Source: Cellulomonas marina (lineage in GTDB: Bacteria; Actinomycetota; Actinomycetes; Actinomycetales; Cellulomonadaceae). From it: 64,000 nucleotides of DNA. The position numbers and the translations under genes are program-made. Where the stretch lies: contig NZ_FOKA01000005.1 in assembly GCF_900111925.1 (NCBI RefSeq), positions 62,001-126,000 of the forward strand, read 5' to 3'. This document shows positions 8,801 through 16,822 of this stretch, piece after piece. Numbering within the stretch: the stretch's first letter is position 1; every line of letters begins with the position of its first letter. The notes under the pieces were generated by a model. It did not search any database and had not been told where the DNA came from. It saw only the letters and a list, made by a program, of their open reading frames with translations.

Positions 8801-10732
8801 GCTGCGGGCGAGGACGAGCCGGTGACCGGGGGCGGTCCCGGTCGAGGTCGCACCGCCGCGACCGGTGCCGCGACCGCTGCTCCGACCGGTGTTCCGACCG
8901 GTGCTCCGACCGGTGGCCCGTCGGACGCCGCGCGGCTCGTCGCGACGATCCGCGCCGCCGCCGTGGCGGCGGCCGTCCCCGCTCCCCGCCGGCCGTGGCT
9001 GCCGGCCCTCCCGGCGGTCGTGCCGCTGGACACCGACGGCGGGCACGGGAGCGACGCGCTGCCCCTCGGCCTGCTCGACGCCCCCGCCGAGCAGCGCCAG
9101 CACGCGGTGGCGTTCCGGCCCGACGAGCACGGGCACCTCGCCGTCCTCGGGGCCGGCGGCAGCGGCCGCACGACCGCGCTGCGGACGATCGCCCTCGGCG
9201 CGGCCACCGCGGCGGACCCGGTCGAGGTGCACGTCCTCGACCACGGCGGCGGCGGTCTCGCGGTGCTCGCGCAGCTGCCGGCGGTCGGCTCCGTCCTCGA
9301 GCCCGCCGACACCGAGCGCACGGCCCGGCTGCTGCGCACGCTGACGTCGCTGCTCGACGACCGCGCGACCCGGTTCGGGGCGGTGCACGCCGGGTCCCTG
9401 CCGGAGTACCGCCGTCTGGCGGGTCGTCCCGACGAGCCGCGGGTGCTCCTGCTCGTCGACGGGATCGGCGCGGTGCGCGACGCGTACGAGGCCGACCTCG
9501 CCCGGACGGGGGTCTGGGCCGCGCTCGTGCGGCTGGTGGCGGAGGGTCGTGCGCTCGGCGTGCACGTCGTGCTGACGGGTGAGCGACCCGCGGCGCTGCC
9601 GTCGGTGCTGGGCGCCGGGATCCCTGCGCGCGTGGTGCTCCGGCAGGCCGACGAGGGCGCCTACCTGCAGCTCGGCGTCCCGCGGGACGTGCTCGGACCC
9701 GACGCGTCGCCCGGGCGCGCGGTGCTCGCCGGTGCCGCGGAGGAGGTGCAGCTCGCGGTGCCGTGCCTGCGGCCGGTGCTCACCCCTGTCGGGGACGCCG
9801 CGCCGAGGACGCCGCGGACGCCCGGCACCGACGCCGGCACCGACTCCCACAACGACCCCGGCACCGACCCCGGCACCGACGCCGGCACCGACGCCGGCAC
9901 CGACGCCGGCACCGACCCCTGCACGGACGCCGGTCCCGTCGTGGTGCCCGATGCCGCTGCCCAGGCCGCGGCGGTGCTGGCCGCGGCCGCCCGCCTCCGT
10001 GGCAGCGGCGCCCGCGTGACGGCACCGGTCGGGTGCCTGCCGTCCGTCGTGCCCGCGTCCGACCTGCCGAGGACGGTCGACGGCCTGCCCGTGATGGCGC
10101 TGGCGGACGACACGCTGGCGCCGGTCGGCCTCGCGCCGACGGGCACCCTCGTCGTCGCCGGGCCCAGCGGGAGCGGACGGAGCACGGCCCTGCTCGCCCT
10201 GGCGGAGGCCGTCGCGCACGCCGTGCCGGACGCCCGCCTCGTCCACGTCGCACACGGCCGGACGGACGTCGGCGCCGCCGGTCCCTGGTCGGCCCGCACC
10301 ATCGACCCCGAGGCGGCGGCAGCACTCGCCCGGGCGCTCCTCGTGGATCTCGCGGCCGGTGCTGCCGACACCCCGGACGGGTCCGGTGCGCCGCTCGTCG
10401 TCGTGGTCGAGGGCGTCGCTGACCTGCTGGGCACGGCGGCCGACGCGCCGCTGACGGAGCTCGTGCGGGCCGTGCGGCGCGGTGGCGGCCTCGTCGTCGG
10501 GGAGGCGGAGACGTCCGCGTGGTCGGCGGGCTGGCCGCTGCTCGCGGAGCTCCGGTCCGGCCGGCGAGGACTGCTGCTGCACCCTCAGCCCGGTGACGCC
10601 GAGGGCCTGTTCCGCACCGCCCCCGGTCCGCGGGCCGTCGGCGAGCAGCCGCCCGGGCGCGGGCTCCTCGTCGAGGCGGGGCGCGTGCGGCGCGTGCAGG
10701 TCGTGCTGCCCGGGCTCCCGTCGCACCGGTGA
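5843..10732 (+). CDS. FHA-domain, membrane-anchored triple FtsK/SpoIIIE-type ATPase (EssC/EccC-like)
   Basis: 1,629 residues. Order: an N-terminal beta-rich region; an FHA-like domain at about 116-195 ([24 protein letters not shown] with the usual Ser of SxxH replaced); two adjacent membrane helices at about 244-282; then three FtsK-like ATPase modules. Module 1 has an intact Walker A (GTTGAGKS, 742-749) and Walker B ([11 protein letters not shown]). Modules 2 (GAGGSGRTT, 1103-1111) and 3 (GPSGSGRST, 1440-1448) have Arg instead of the Walker Lys. FHA-TM-TM-FtsK order is that of Firmicute EssC, the motor of type VII secretion; degenerate modules 2 and 3 are also seen in EccC. It is not a chromosome-segregation FtsK. 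No WXG100 substrate or other Ess gene is visible nearby, so the function is inferred. Three 12-bp-unit repeat arrays sit in its linkers. Confidence 0.85.
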   Translation: MVRAPVLLHDDGAAPRGVLVVADGRATVTQVARAVAPRRGRRTGGRSGRTGRTVPTLLVRPPGGRSWQRLAPAAVLADGVLVPGDDVRVEDVPLPADGEPVAAVLRVLAGVDAGLVVPLPVGSASIGTDAGSAVRLHDPRVAGRHARLVVGRRLEVVDEGTVGGVVVAGGRVARAVLAPGEPAVLGDTVLVVEPVATGAAGDAAVGGSRGEPFNRAPRVVPRFAPQELDLPPVPEPTVPGRFPWLTVAAPVVLGGALWLATHAALTLVLVALSPVLAVGAWWERRAGERRATRVALAAFHAALEAVVARARALQTDEVAVREEELPPLVALVADARSRGPLLWCRRAGAGGGPVLRAGTGPAPSCVTVRAVAATVSTAISSAPHAAAAAARDAAVDALRLLPRLAHEVDLGRCGHVGVAQDGGRDVARALVAQAVALHAPEDLLVAALVPGSRAADWRWLAWLPHAAPADVATTATPAGPRLAVGPAGCAALLVRLEELVERRAALPTRGAWRTGAAADAGRPPAVLVVVEDAVPVDRGALVALAEAGPAVGVHLVWAADRAPELPAACRAFLEVTAPMGGATGGTAGTSAWSARLGRADEGTWAALDAEGLPHVVAEDLARVLCGVRDAGAPGPGGGEVPAGVALTTLLGPAVAVAPGAVVARWRQSGSLVERRAAVDTAGATAQGLARGPAQGSARGPARGSARGSAGADAGLRAVVGQGADGPLVLDLRAQGPHALVAGTTGAGKSELLQAWVLSLAASYAPDRVTFLLVDYKGGAAFADCVDLPHTVGLVTDLSGHLVHRALTSLRAELRHRERLLARLGAPDLVTLERRGHPEAPPSLVVVVDEFAALAREVPAFVEGVVDVAQRGRSLGLHLVLATQRPAGVVTDAIRANTGLRVALRMADEHDSTDVLGVPLAAHVDPATPGRAAVRTGPGRVAVFQTGSVSGSADGGLAPVVRVHPLPLHGGAAEEATEAEATEAEATAAGEDEPVTGGGPGRGRTAATGAATAAPTGVPTGAPTGGPSDAARLVATIRAAAVAAAVPAPRRPWLPALPAVVPLDTDGGHGSDALPLGLLDAPAEQRQHAVAFRPDEHGHLAVLGAGGSGRTTALRTIALGAATAADPVEVHVLDHGGGGLAVLAQLPAVGSVLEPADTERTARLLRTLTSLLDDRATRFGAVHAGSLPEYRRLAGRPDEPRVLLLVDGIGAVRDAYEADLARTGVWAALVRLVAEGRALGVHVVLTGERPAALPSVLGAGIPARVVLRQADEGAYLQLGVPRDVLGPDASPGRAVLAGAAEEVQLAVPCLRPVLTPVGDAAPRTPRTPGTDAGTDSHNDPGTDPGTDAGTDAGTDAGTDPCTDAGPVVVPDAAAQAAAVLAAAARLRGSGARVTAPVGCLPSVVPASDLPRTVDGLPVMALADDTLAPVGLAPTGTLVVAGPSGSGRSTALLALAEAVAHAVPDARLVHVAHGRTDVGAAGPWSARTIDPEAAAALARALLVDLAAGAADTPDGSGAPLVVVVEGVADLLGTAADAPLTELVRAVRRGGGLVVGEAETSAWSAGWPLLAELRSGRRGLLLHPQPGDAEGLFRTAPGPRAVGEQPPGRGLLVEAGRVRRVQVVLPGLPSHR
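7895..7966 (+). repeat. 12-bp tandem repeat, 6 units, coding
   Basis: Six imperfect units ending in two identical GCGCGGGGATCG copies encode (A[RQ]G[SPL])x6 in the linker before the first ATPase module of the FHA-FtsK protein. Confidence 0.9.
8861..8920 (+). repeat. 12-bp tandem repeat, 5 units, coding
   Basis: Five units based on ACCGGTGCTCCG encode a Thr-Gly/Ala-x-Pro/Ala repeat in the linker between ATPase modules 1 and 2. A shorter GAGGCGACGGAG-type Glu/Ala/Thr repeat lies just before it at about 8761-8805. Confidence 0.85.
9824..9931 (+). repeat. 12-bp tandem repeat, 9 units, coding
   Basis: Nine units of GGCACCGACGCC or close variants encode (GTD[APS])n between ATPase modules 2 and 3. 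One unit (HNDP) is strongly diverged. Confidence 0.9.
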
Positions 10733-10827
10733 GCCCCGGCATCCTCAACAGGGGCCGACATGGGTCGATGGTCCCGTCTGCGTGCCGGAGCAGCCCGGGC
10801 GCACCCACCGCGTCACCGGAGACCCTC

Positions 10828-12402
10828 ATGCGCCGCCTCGTCCCGCGGTCCCTCACCGCCCGTCTCGTGCTCCTCGTCGCCGCCTTCGCCGTCGGCGTGC
10901 TGGCGCTGACCGCCGTCGCCGCCGTGCAGGCGTCCTCGGCCGCGATGGGCGCGCGCCAGGCCGCCACGCGTGACGTCGTGCAGACGGTGCTCGGCGTCGT
11001 CGCCCACTACGGCGAGGAGGAGGCCGCAGGCCGCCTCACCCGCGAGGAGGCCCAGGCCGCGGCGATCGCGGTGGTGCGCACGCTGCGCTACGACGGCGAC
11101 GAGTACTTCTGGATCAACGACCTCGGCCCGACGATGGTGGTGCACCCGATCAAGCCCGAGCTCGACGGCACCGACCTCTCGGACGTCGCCGACCCCGACG
11201 GGCTGCACCTGTTCGAGGAGTTCGTGCGCGTGGTCGAGGCCGACGGCGCCGGCTTCGTCGCCTACCAGTGGCCGCGCCCGGACTCCGAGGCCCCCCAGCC
11301 GAAGGTGTCCTACGTCGCGGGCTACGAGCCCTGGGGCTGGGTCGTCGGGTCCGGCACCTACGTCGACGACGTGCACGCGGCCGCCACCGCGCAGGTCGTG
11401 CGGCTGGGCCTGGCCGGCCTCGTCGTCGTCCTCGTGGTGGGGGCGCTCGCGCTCGTCGTCGCCCGGTCGGTCGTCCGGCCGGTGCAGGAGATGACGCGCG
11501 TCCTGCGCAGCGGCGACCTCGCCACCCGCCTGCCGGCGGGCGCGGGCCGCACCGAGCTCGAGGCCCTCGCCGGCGCGGTGAACGCGTCCCTCGACCGGTC
11601 CGCCGACGTCGCCGACCGCGTGCAGGGCGCCGTCGGCCGGCTGCAGGCGGCGGCCCAGCAGCTCGTCGCCAGCAGCGACGCCGTCGCGGCGGAGGCCGAG
11701 CGCACGCGGGAGCACGCCGCCGCGGGCGTCGCGGTGGCGGCCGACGTGAGCACGGGGATCGGCACGGTGGCGTCCGGGACGGACGAGATGGGCGCCTCCA
11801 TCACGGAGATCGCCACGAACGCCCAGGCGGCGGCGCGCGTCGCCGGCGAGGCCGTGGAGGTCGCTCGCACGACGAACCGCACCGTCTCGCTGCTCGCCGA
11901 GTCCTCGGGCGAGATCGGGACGGTCGTCAAGGTCATCACCTCCATCGCCGAGCAGACGAACCTGCTGGCCCTCAACGCGACCATCGAGGCCGCGCGCGCC
12001 GGGGAGGCCGGCAAGGGCTTCGCGGTCGTGGCGGGGGAGGTCAAGGAGCTCGCGCAGGAGACGGCGCGGGCCACCGGGGACATCGCCGTGCGGGTGGAGG
12101 CCATCCAGACCGCCGCCGCCCAGGCCGCCGCCGAGATCACGCACATCGGCGAGATCATCACGTCCATCAACGACTACCAGGTGACGATCGCCGGGGCCGT
12201 GGAGGAGCAGACCGCCACGACGACGGCGATGGCCTCCAGCGTCGCGTTCGCGGCGGAGGGCGGCCGCGAGATCGCCGCGACCATCGACGAGGTCGGCCGC
12301 GCCTCCGAGCGCACCACCGCCGAGCTGGACGGCGTGCGGCAGGCGGCGCAGGAGCTGCTGGCGACGTCGGGGGCCCTGCAGGAGTCGGTCCGGCAGGCGT
12401 AG
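10828..12402 (+). CDS. Methyl-accepting chemotaxis protein with single Cache sensor
   Basis: 524 residues. The ATG at 10828 has GGAG 6 bases upstream and starts directly at the first membrane anchor (about residues 8-33). The extracytoplasmic part, with [27 protein letters not shown] and [13 protein letters not shown], is a single-Cache (sCache_2) ligand-binding domain typical for small organic acids. A second membrane helix (about 195-212) leads into HAMP and then the signalling hairpin, whose tip [19 protein letters not shown] and [15 protein letters not shown] are the highly conserved CheA/CheW contact. It implies that the organism is motile, but no che or fla gene is nearby. Ligand unknown. 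Confidence 0.95.
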   Translation: MRRLVPRSLTARLVLLVAAFAVGVLALTAVAAVQASSAAMGARQAATRDVVQTVLGVVAHYGEEEAAGRLTREEAQAAAIAVVRTLRYDGDEYFWINDLGPTMVVHPIKPELDGTDLSDVADPDGLHLFEEFVRVVEADGAGFVAYQWPRPDSEAPQPKVSYVAGYEPWGWVVGSGTYVDDVHAAATAQVVRLGLAGLVVVLVVGALALVVARSVVRPVQEMTRVLRSGDLATRLPAGAGRTELEALAGAVNASLDRSADVADRVQGAVGRLQAAAQQLVASSDAVAAEAERTREHAAAGVAVAADVSTGIGTVASGTDEMGASITEIATNAQAAARVAGEAVEVARTTNRTVSLLAESSGEIGTVVKVITSIAEQTNLLALNATIEAARAGEAGKGFAVVAGEVKELAQETARATGDIAVRVEAIQTAAAQAAAEITHIGEIITSINDYQVTIAGAVEEQTATTTAMASSVAFAAEGGREIAATIDEVGRASERTTAELDGVRQAAQELLATSGALQESVRQA

Positions 12403-12433
12403 CGCCGACCGGCCGCGCGGGACGGGGCGGGGG

Positions 12434-13597
12434 TCAGCCGACGAGGCGGACCCCCGCCCACGCCGTCCCTGCGACGAGGACCCACGCCGTCAGCCCGAGC
12501 AGCAGCGGCCGGCCGACGGCACGACGCAGCACGGCGGGCGTGATGCCCGTGCCCAGCCCGACGAGGGCCGCCACGACGACGACGCCCTGCGCGTCGGCCG
12601 CGGCCGCCAGCACCGGGACGGGCACGACCCCGGCCCCGGACAGCGCGGCGGTGACGAGGAACGCCACGACGAAGGCCGGCACGAGCGGCGGCCGCCGTCG
12701 CACGTGCCCGTCGGCAGGGGCGTCGGCAGGGGCGTCGGCGGGGGCGGCGGCAGCGGGGTGGCGGCCTCGTCGCCCCTCCAGGGCGACGAGCGCCACGAGC
12801 GGCGCGAGCAGCACGACCCGCGCGAGCTTGACGACGACCGCGGCGCGATCGGCGCCCTCCACCCGGTGCGCGGTCGCCACGACCTGGCCGACGTCCTGCA
12901 CGCTCGCGCCGACCCAGGCCCCGAACGCCGCCGGGTCCAGTCCCAGCGGCTCGCGCAGGAGCGGCAGCGCCACGATCGCGATCGTCCCGCACAGCGTCAC
13001 GAGGGCGACCGCGACGGCCGCGTCCTCGTCGTGCGCCCCGGCGACGTCCCGCACGCCGGCGACGGCGGACGCACCGCAGATGGAGAACCCGGTCGCCACG
13101 AGCAGCGCCTGCGGCGCCGGCACCCGCAGCAGCCGCCCGACCAGCCGCGTCCCGACGAAGGTGGTCGTCACGGTGACGAGCACGACCACCGCACCGCCGA
13201 CGCCCAGCACCGCGAGCGTCCCCGCCCCCGTCTGCAGCCCGAGCAGCACCACCGCGAGCCGGACCAGGCCGTGCCCGGCCCACCGGGTCCCCGCGTGCAG
13301 GACCGGCCGGTGCAGACCGGTGGCCGCGAGCCCGGCGCCGAGGGCGACCGCGGCCGTCGACGCCTGGACGCCCGGTACGGCCCGGGCCGCGAGGAGGGCG
13401 GCCGCGGCGACGCCGGCGACGACGGCCAGCCCGGGGACGGTGCCGCGCAGCCGCGCGAGCCGGCTGCGGGACGGCCGCGGGGTCGTCGTCGCCGGACGGG
13501 CGGCGGGCGGGGCCAGCGGCAGGAGCATGGGGTCCACGGTCGGCCGGCTCGGGTCCGGCCGGTAGCGGCCCGGGGGTGATGAGGTCATCGACGGCAT
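12434..13597 (-). CDS. YeiH-family putative sulfate/sulfite exporter
   Basis: 387 residues with about ten hydrophobic segments; the stretch LLVATGFSICGASAVAGV is the hallmark of the UPF0324/YeiH (PSE) family. In Escherichia coli, YeiH neighbours the LysR regulator YeiE, and here a LysR gene is divergently adjacent, the same partnership. The ATG at 13597 has GGAG 6 bases upstream and is preferred, although ATGs at 13588 and 13528 would also keep the whole membrane domain. A loop near the middle carries a PADAPADAPADG repeat encoded by a 12-bp array. Exported anion is inferred from the family only. Confidence 0.85.
   Translation of the reverse strand: MPSMTSSPPGRYRPDPSRPTVDPMLLPLAPPAARPATTTPRPSRSRLARLRGTVPGLAVVAGVAAAALLAARAVPGVQASTAAVALGAGLAATGLHRPVLHAGTRWAGHGLVRLAVVLLGLQTGAGTLAVLGVGGAVVVLVTVTTTFVGTRLVGRLLRVPAPQALLVATGFSICGASAVAGVRDVAGAHDEDAAVAVALVTLCGTIAIVALPLLREPLGLDPAAFGAWVGASVQDVGQVVATAHRVEGADRAAVVVKLARVVLLAPLVALVALEGRRGRHPAAAAPADAPADAPADGHVRRRPPLVPAFVVAFLVTAALSGAGVVPVPVLAAAADAQGVVVVAALVGLGTGITPAVLRRAVGRPLLLGLTAWVLVAGTAWAGVRLVG
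12710..12745 (-). repeat. 12-bp tandem repeat, 3 units, coding
   Basis: Two identical GTCGGCAGGGGC units and a third differing at one base encode the PADA-type repeat in a cytoplasmic loop of the YeiH-like exporter. Confidence 0.85.
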
Positions 13598-13604
13598 CGA
13601 TGAC
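13584..13604. promoter_or_regulatory. Candidate LysR operator overlapping the exporter start codon
   Basis: GTCATCGA and TCGATGAC form a perfect 8-bp inverted repeat around CGGCA. It contains ATC-N9-GAT, i.e. the T-N11-A core of LysR-type binding sites. It covers the ATG of the exporter and lies about 30 bp from the start of the divergent LysR gene. Confidence 0.6.
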
Positions 13605-13622
13605 TCCGGCGGGCGGCGGCGC

Positions 13623-13637
13623 TACCGTGCCGTGGTG
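13623..13637 (+). promoter_or_regulatory. Leaderless promoter of the LysR gene
   Basis: TACCGT at 13623-13628 is followed after 6 bases by GTG at 13635. No Shine-Dalgarno sequence is present, so transcript and reading frame probably begin together. Confidence 0.5.
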
Positions 13638-14666
13638 ACGCAGGACAGGCAGCCGCCGTCGGGCACCGCCGGTGCGTCCGGAGGTGCCGACGACGCACGG
13701 CCGGACCGCGACGACGCGCCCGCGCCCGACCCAACAACGCTCCCGCCGGCGCCGTCCCCGCGCCTGCCGGACCTGGACTCGCTGCACCTCCTCCTGCGGA
13801 TCGCGGCGACCGGCAGCCTCGGCCGCGCCGCCGCCGCGCACGGCCTGGGCCAGCCCGCGGTGAGCGCCCGGGTCCGCGCGATGGAGCGGCTCCTCGGCGT
13901 GCCCCTCGTCGCGCGCGGGCGGCGCGGGTCGACGCTCACCCCCGCCGGCGCACTCGTCGCCGAGTGGGCGCAGCCGCTGCTGGCGGCGGCGGCGCACCTC
14001 GAGACGTCCGTCGCGGCGCTGCGCGAGGAGGGCGAGGGGCGGCTGCGGGTGGCGGCGAGCCTCACGGTGGCCGAGCACCTGCTGCCCGGCTGGCTCGTGC
14101 GCCTGGCGGCCGACCGTCCCGGGACGGCGGTCACCCTGGCGGCGGTGAACTCGACGGAGGTCGCGCGGCGGGTGCTGGCGGGCGAGGCCGACCTCGGGTT
14201 CGTCGAGGGGCCCGGGACGCCGGACGGGCTCGAGGCCCGCACGGTGCGCACCGACCACCTCGTCCTCGTCGTCCCGCCGGGTCACGCCTGGGCGAGGAGG
14301 GCGCGCCGGGGCCGTCCTGTGGACGCGGCCGAGCTCGCGGCGACGCGCCTGGTGCAGCGGGAGCCGACGTCGGGCACGCGGGCCGCGCTGGCGGGCGCCC
14401 TGGCGGCCGCGCTCGGCCCGGGGACCGCCCAGGCGCCGCCCGTGCTGGAGCTCTCGACGAGCACCGGCGTGCGGTCCGCCGTCGAGGCCGGCGCCGGGCC
14501 GGCCGTGCTGAGCGAGCTGGCCGTGGGTGACGACGTCGCCGCCGGCCGGCTCGTCGCGGTCCCCGTGGAGGGCGTCGCCCTCGAGCGCCGGCTGCGCGCG
14601 GTCTGGCCGTCCGGCCGCCGGCCGCGCGGCCCGGCGCAGGACCTGCTGGCCATCGCCCGCCGGTGA
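13635..14666 (+). CDS. LysR-family transcriptional regulator
   Basis: 343 residues. About 45 disordered residues precede the winged helix-turn-helix (LDSLHLLLRIAATGSLGRAAAAHGLGQPAVSARVRAMER, split here as the LDSLHLLLRI and GLGQPAVSARVRAMER parts), followed by the effector-binding domain with VAEHLLPGWLVRLA and DLGFVEGPG. I prefer the second of two adjacent GTGs because it sits 6 bases from a -10 hexamer. By analogy with YeiE it probably controls the divergent YeiH-type exporter through the dyad at 13584-13604 and may itself sense sulfite or an amino acid; the ligand is not readable. Confidence 0.9.
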   Translation: MTQDRQPPSGTAGASGGADDARPDRDDAPAPDPTTLPPAPSPRLPDLDSLHLLLRIAATGSLGRAAAAHGLGQPAVSARVRAMERLLGVPLVARGRRGSTLTPAGALVAEWAQPLLAAAAHLETSVAALREEGEGRLRVAASLTVAEHLLPGWLVRLAADRPGTAVTLAAVNSTEVARRVLAGEADLGFVEGPGTPDGLEARTVRTDHLVLVVPPGHAWARRARRGRPVDAAELAATRLVQREPTSGTRAALAGALAAALGPGTAQAPPVLELSTSTGVRSAVEAGAGPAVLSELAVGDDVAAGRLVAVPVEGVALERRLRAVWPSGRRPRGPAQDLLAIARR

Positions 14667-14735
14667 CGCAGCCGCCTGCCGGCCAGGCACCGGGCCGCCG
14701 GTAGGCTCCGCGACCGACGAGCACGGGAGGCTGTC

Positions 14736-15635
14736 ATGACGCAGGACGAGAGCGCGACGCCGGAGGCGGGCACGACCGCGGGCGCCGGCACGACCCCGGA
14801 CGCGGGACCGTCCGCCGCCGCGCCCGGGCCGGTGGCCGTCGTGGGCGGCGGCGTCATGGGCGCCACCCTCGTCGGGGCGGTGCTCGCAGGCGGCCTCGCG
14901 CCGGGCGACGTCCGGGTCGCCGAGCGCTCCGCCGCGCGCGTCGCGGAGCTCGTCGCCGCCCACGGCGTGCAGGGCACGGCGGACAACGTCGCGGCCGTGA
15001 CGGACGCGGCCGTCGTGCTCCTGGCCGTCAAGCCCGACGTCGTGGCACCCGTGCTCGACGAGATCGCCCCGCACCTGGCACCCGGCGCGCTCGTCGTCAG
15101 CGTCGCCGCGGGCGTCCCGCTCGCGGCCTACGAGAGCCGGCTGCCGGCCGGCACCCCCGTCGTCCGCGTCATGCCCAACACCCCGGCGCTCATCGGCCGC
15201 GGCGCCAGCGCGATCGCCGCGGGCACGGCCGCGGGGGAGAGGCACCTGGCCCTCGCGGAGCGCCTGCTCGCGGCGACGGGCCTCGTCGTGCGCGTGGCGG
15301 AGAAGGACCTCGACGCCGTGACGGCCATCTCGGGCTCCGGGCCGGCGTATGCGTTCTACGTGATCGACGCGATGGCGGAGGCGGGGGTCCTGCTCGGCCT
15401 GCCGCGCGACCTGGCCACGCGGCTGGCGGTCGCGACGGTCGAGGGGTCGGCGGCGCTCGTGCGCGAGTCCGGCGACCACCCCGTCGTCCTGCGCGAGCGC
15501 GTCTCGTCGCCGGGCGGCACCACCGTCGCGGCCGTCCGGCAGCTCGACGTGCACGGCGTCCGCGCCGGTGTCCTGGCCGCCGCCGAAGCCGCGCGCGACC
15601 GGTCCCGCGCGCTCGGCGCGGCGTACGGGGCCTGA
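14736..15635 (+). CDS. proC: Pyrroline-5-carboxylate reductase
   Basis: 299 residues; catalyses the NAD(P)H-dependent last step of proline synthesis in the cytosol. After a 28-residue Ala/Gly/Pro-rich extension comes the Rossmann motif VAVVGGGVMGATLVGAVLAG; VLLAVKPDVVAPVL, RVMPNTPALIGRGASAI and the dimerisation signature SGSGPAYAFYVIDAM are all present, and the C terminus VSSPGGTTVAAVRQL is diagnostic of ProC. GGGAGG precedes the ATG, and TAGGCT at 14702-14707 is a candidate -10. The LacI gene follows after 5 bases, so the two are cotranscribed. Confidence 0.95.
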   Translation: MTQDESATPEAGTTAGAGTTPDAGPSAAAPGPVAVVGGGVMGATLVGAVLAGGLAPGDVRVAERSAARVAELVAAHGVQGTADNVAAVTDAAVVLLAVKPDVVAPVLDEIAPHLAPGALVVSVAAGVPLAAYESRLPAGTPVVRVMPNTPALIGRGASAIAAGTAAGERHLALAERLLAATGLVVRVAEKDLDAVTAISGSGPAYAFYVIDAMAEAGVLLGLPRDLATRLAVATVEGSAALVRESGDHPVVLRERVSSPGGTTVAAVRQLDVHGVRAGVLAAAEAARDRSRALGAAYGA

Positions 15636-15640
15636 GCCGC

Positions 15641-16663
15641 GTGGCCACCGAGGGCCCGGCGCCCGTGCACGCGCCCTCGATGGCCGACGTGGCCGCGCTC
15701 GCGGGCGTGTCCCACCAGACCGTCTCCCGCGTCGTCAACGAGCACCCGAGCGTCCTGCCGGACACGCGCGAGCGCGTCCAGGCGGCCATCGCCGCGCTGG
15801 GCTACCGCCGCAACAGCGCCGCCCGTGCGCTGGTGACCCGCCGCTCGGGCGTGCTCGGCGCGATCACCATCGGCGGCACGCACTACGGGCCCACCAGCAC
15901 CCTGCTGGAGCTGGAGGACGCGGCCCGCGCGGCCGGTTTCGTCGTCACGGTGGCCACCCTGCGGCAGGGCGACGAGGCCGCGGTCGGCCACGCGCTGGAG
16001 CGGCTGCTGGAGATCGGCGTCGAGGGCGTGGCGGTCGTCGCCCCGACGACCCAGGTCGCCGACGTGCTGTCCGGGCTGCGCGCCACTGTCCCCGTGGTCC
16101 TCGTCTCGTCCTACACGGAGGGGCCGCGGCCCGAGGGGGTGCACGCGGTGGCGGTCGGCCAGCGCGCCGGCGCCCGTCTGGCCACCGAGCACCTGCTCGC
16201 GCACGGTCGCGCGGAGGTGGTGCACGTCGCCGGCCCGCAGGACTGGTTCGACGCCCGTGACCGCGTCGCCGGCTGGCGGGACGCGTGCGAGGCCGCCGGG
16301 GTGCCGGCCCGTACGCCGATCGGTGCCGGCTGGGACGCCGCGGACGGGTACGCCGCGGGCCGGCGCCTGCTCGACGAGGGCCTGCCGCCGGCCGTGTTCG
16401 CGGCCAACGACCAGCTCGCGCTCGGCCTGCTGCGGGCGCTGTCGGAGGCCGGCGTGCGGGTGCCGGACGACGTCGCGGTCGTCGGGTTCGACGACGAGCC
16501 CGGCGCCGCCTTCTACAGCCCACCGCTGACGACGGTCCGCCAGGACTTCGCCGCCCTCGGCCGCGCGGCGGTCGACTCCCTCACCTCGGTCCTCGCCGGC
16601 GGCGACCCGGGCGACAGGGTGCTCACGCCGCAGCTCGTGATCAGGGCGTCGAGCGCGACCTGA
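15641..16663 (+). CDS. LacI-family repressor (candidate regulator of araBDA)
   Basis: 340 residues. The N-terminal helix-turn-helix MADVAALAGVSHQTVSRVVN differs from that of E. coli LacI (SYQTVSRVVN) at only one residue of the recognition helix, so it should read a TGTGAGC-like half-site. The hinge and periplasmic-binding-fold sensor domain follow (VFAANDQLALGLLRAL, VAVVGFDDEPGAAF). Translation likely starts at the GTG 5 bases after proC. A site almost identical to the symmetric lac operator lies before araB, 1.8 kb downstream, making araBDA the best target; no such site is seen before proC itself. The inducer is probably a pentose, by context only. Confidence 0.92.
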   Translation: MATEGPAPVHAPSMADVAALAGVSHQTVSRVVNEHPSVLPDTRERVQAAIAALGYRRNSAARALVTRRSGVLGAITIGGTHYGPTSTLLELEDAARAAGFVVTVATLRQGDEAAVGHALERLLEIGVEGVAVVAPTTQVADVLSGLRATVPVVLVSSYTEGPRPEGVHAVAVGQRAGARLATEHLLAHGRAEVVHVAGPQDWFDARDRVAGWRDACEAAGVPARTPIGAGWDAADGYAAGRRLLDEGLPPAVFAANDQLALGLLRALSEAGVRVPDDVAVVGFDDEPGAAFYSPPLTTVRQDFAALGRAAVDSLTSVLAGGDPGDRVLTPQLVIRASSAT

Positions 16664-16803
16664 TGTCGCCCCCCGGGGTGAAAGACCGCTCCGCGCTGTA
16701 AGGTGGTTCTCAGGTTGAGGGAACAGCCTCCGGACTGCAGCAGCGACGCGGCCCGAAGCCCCCGCCTCCTTCTGCAGCAGCCGACCCGGCGAGGGCCCGC
16801 ACT

Positions 16804-16820
16804 CTCTTCAGAAGGAAGAG
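16804..16820 (+). promoter_or_regulatory. Stem-loop containing the ribosome binding site of the STAS-GAF-ANTAR gene
   Basis: CTCTTC at 16804-16809 pairs perfectly with GAAGAG at 16815-16820 across the loop AGAAG. The Shine-Dalgarno region GAAGGAAGAG (16811-16820) is the loop plus 3' arm, so folding would hide it 2 bases before the ATG. Confidence 0.4.
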
Positions 16821-16822
16821 CC

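Noticed and set aside
3481..9582. A 2,033-residue plus-strand frame across three genes
   Set aside because: It is the shadow of the phosphodiesterase, methyltransferase and FtsK frames; composition is almost only Arg, Gly, Ala and Pro.
5843..10732. Annotation as cell-division FtsK
   Set aside because: No gamma winged-helix C terminus, no four-helix N-terminal membrane domain, and three ATPase modules instead of one.
10733..10827. Possible cyclic-di-GMP or other riboswitch before the chemoreceptor gene
   Set aside because: I could not find the conserved core of any riboswitch class; an ordinary GGAG ribosome binding site is present.
16664..16803. ANTAR-type paired hexaloop hairpins in the leader of the STAS-GAF-ANTAR gene
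   Set aside because: GAGG-GAACAG-CCTC gives a hexaloop, but the required A at loop position 1 and G at position 4 are absent and no second hairpin of the kind is seen. The repeated CTGCAGCAG (16735 and 16772) is probably chance.
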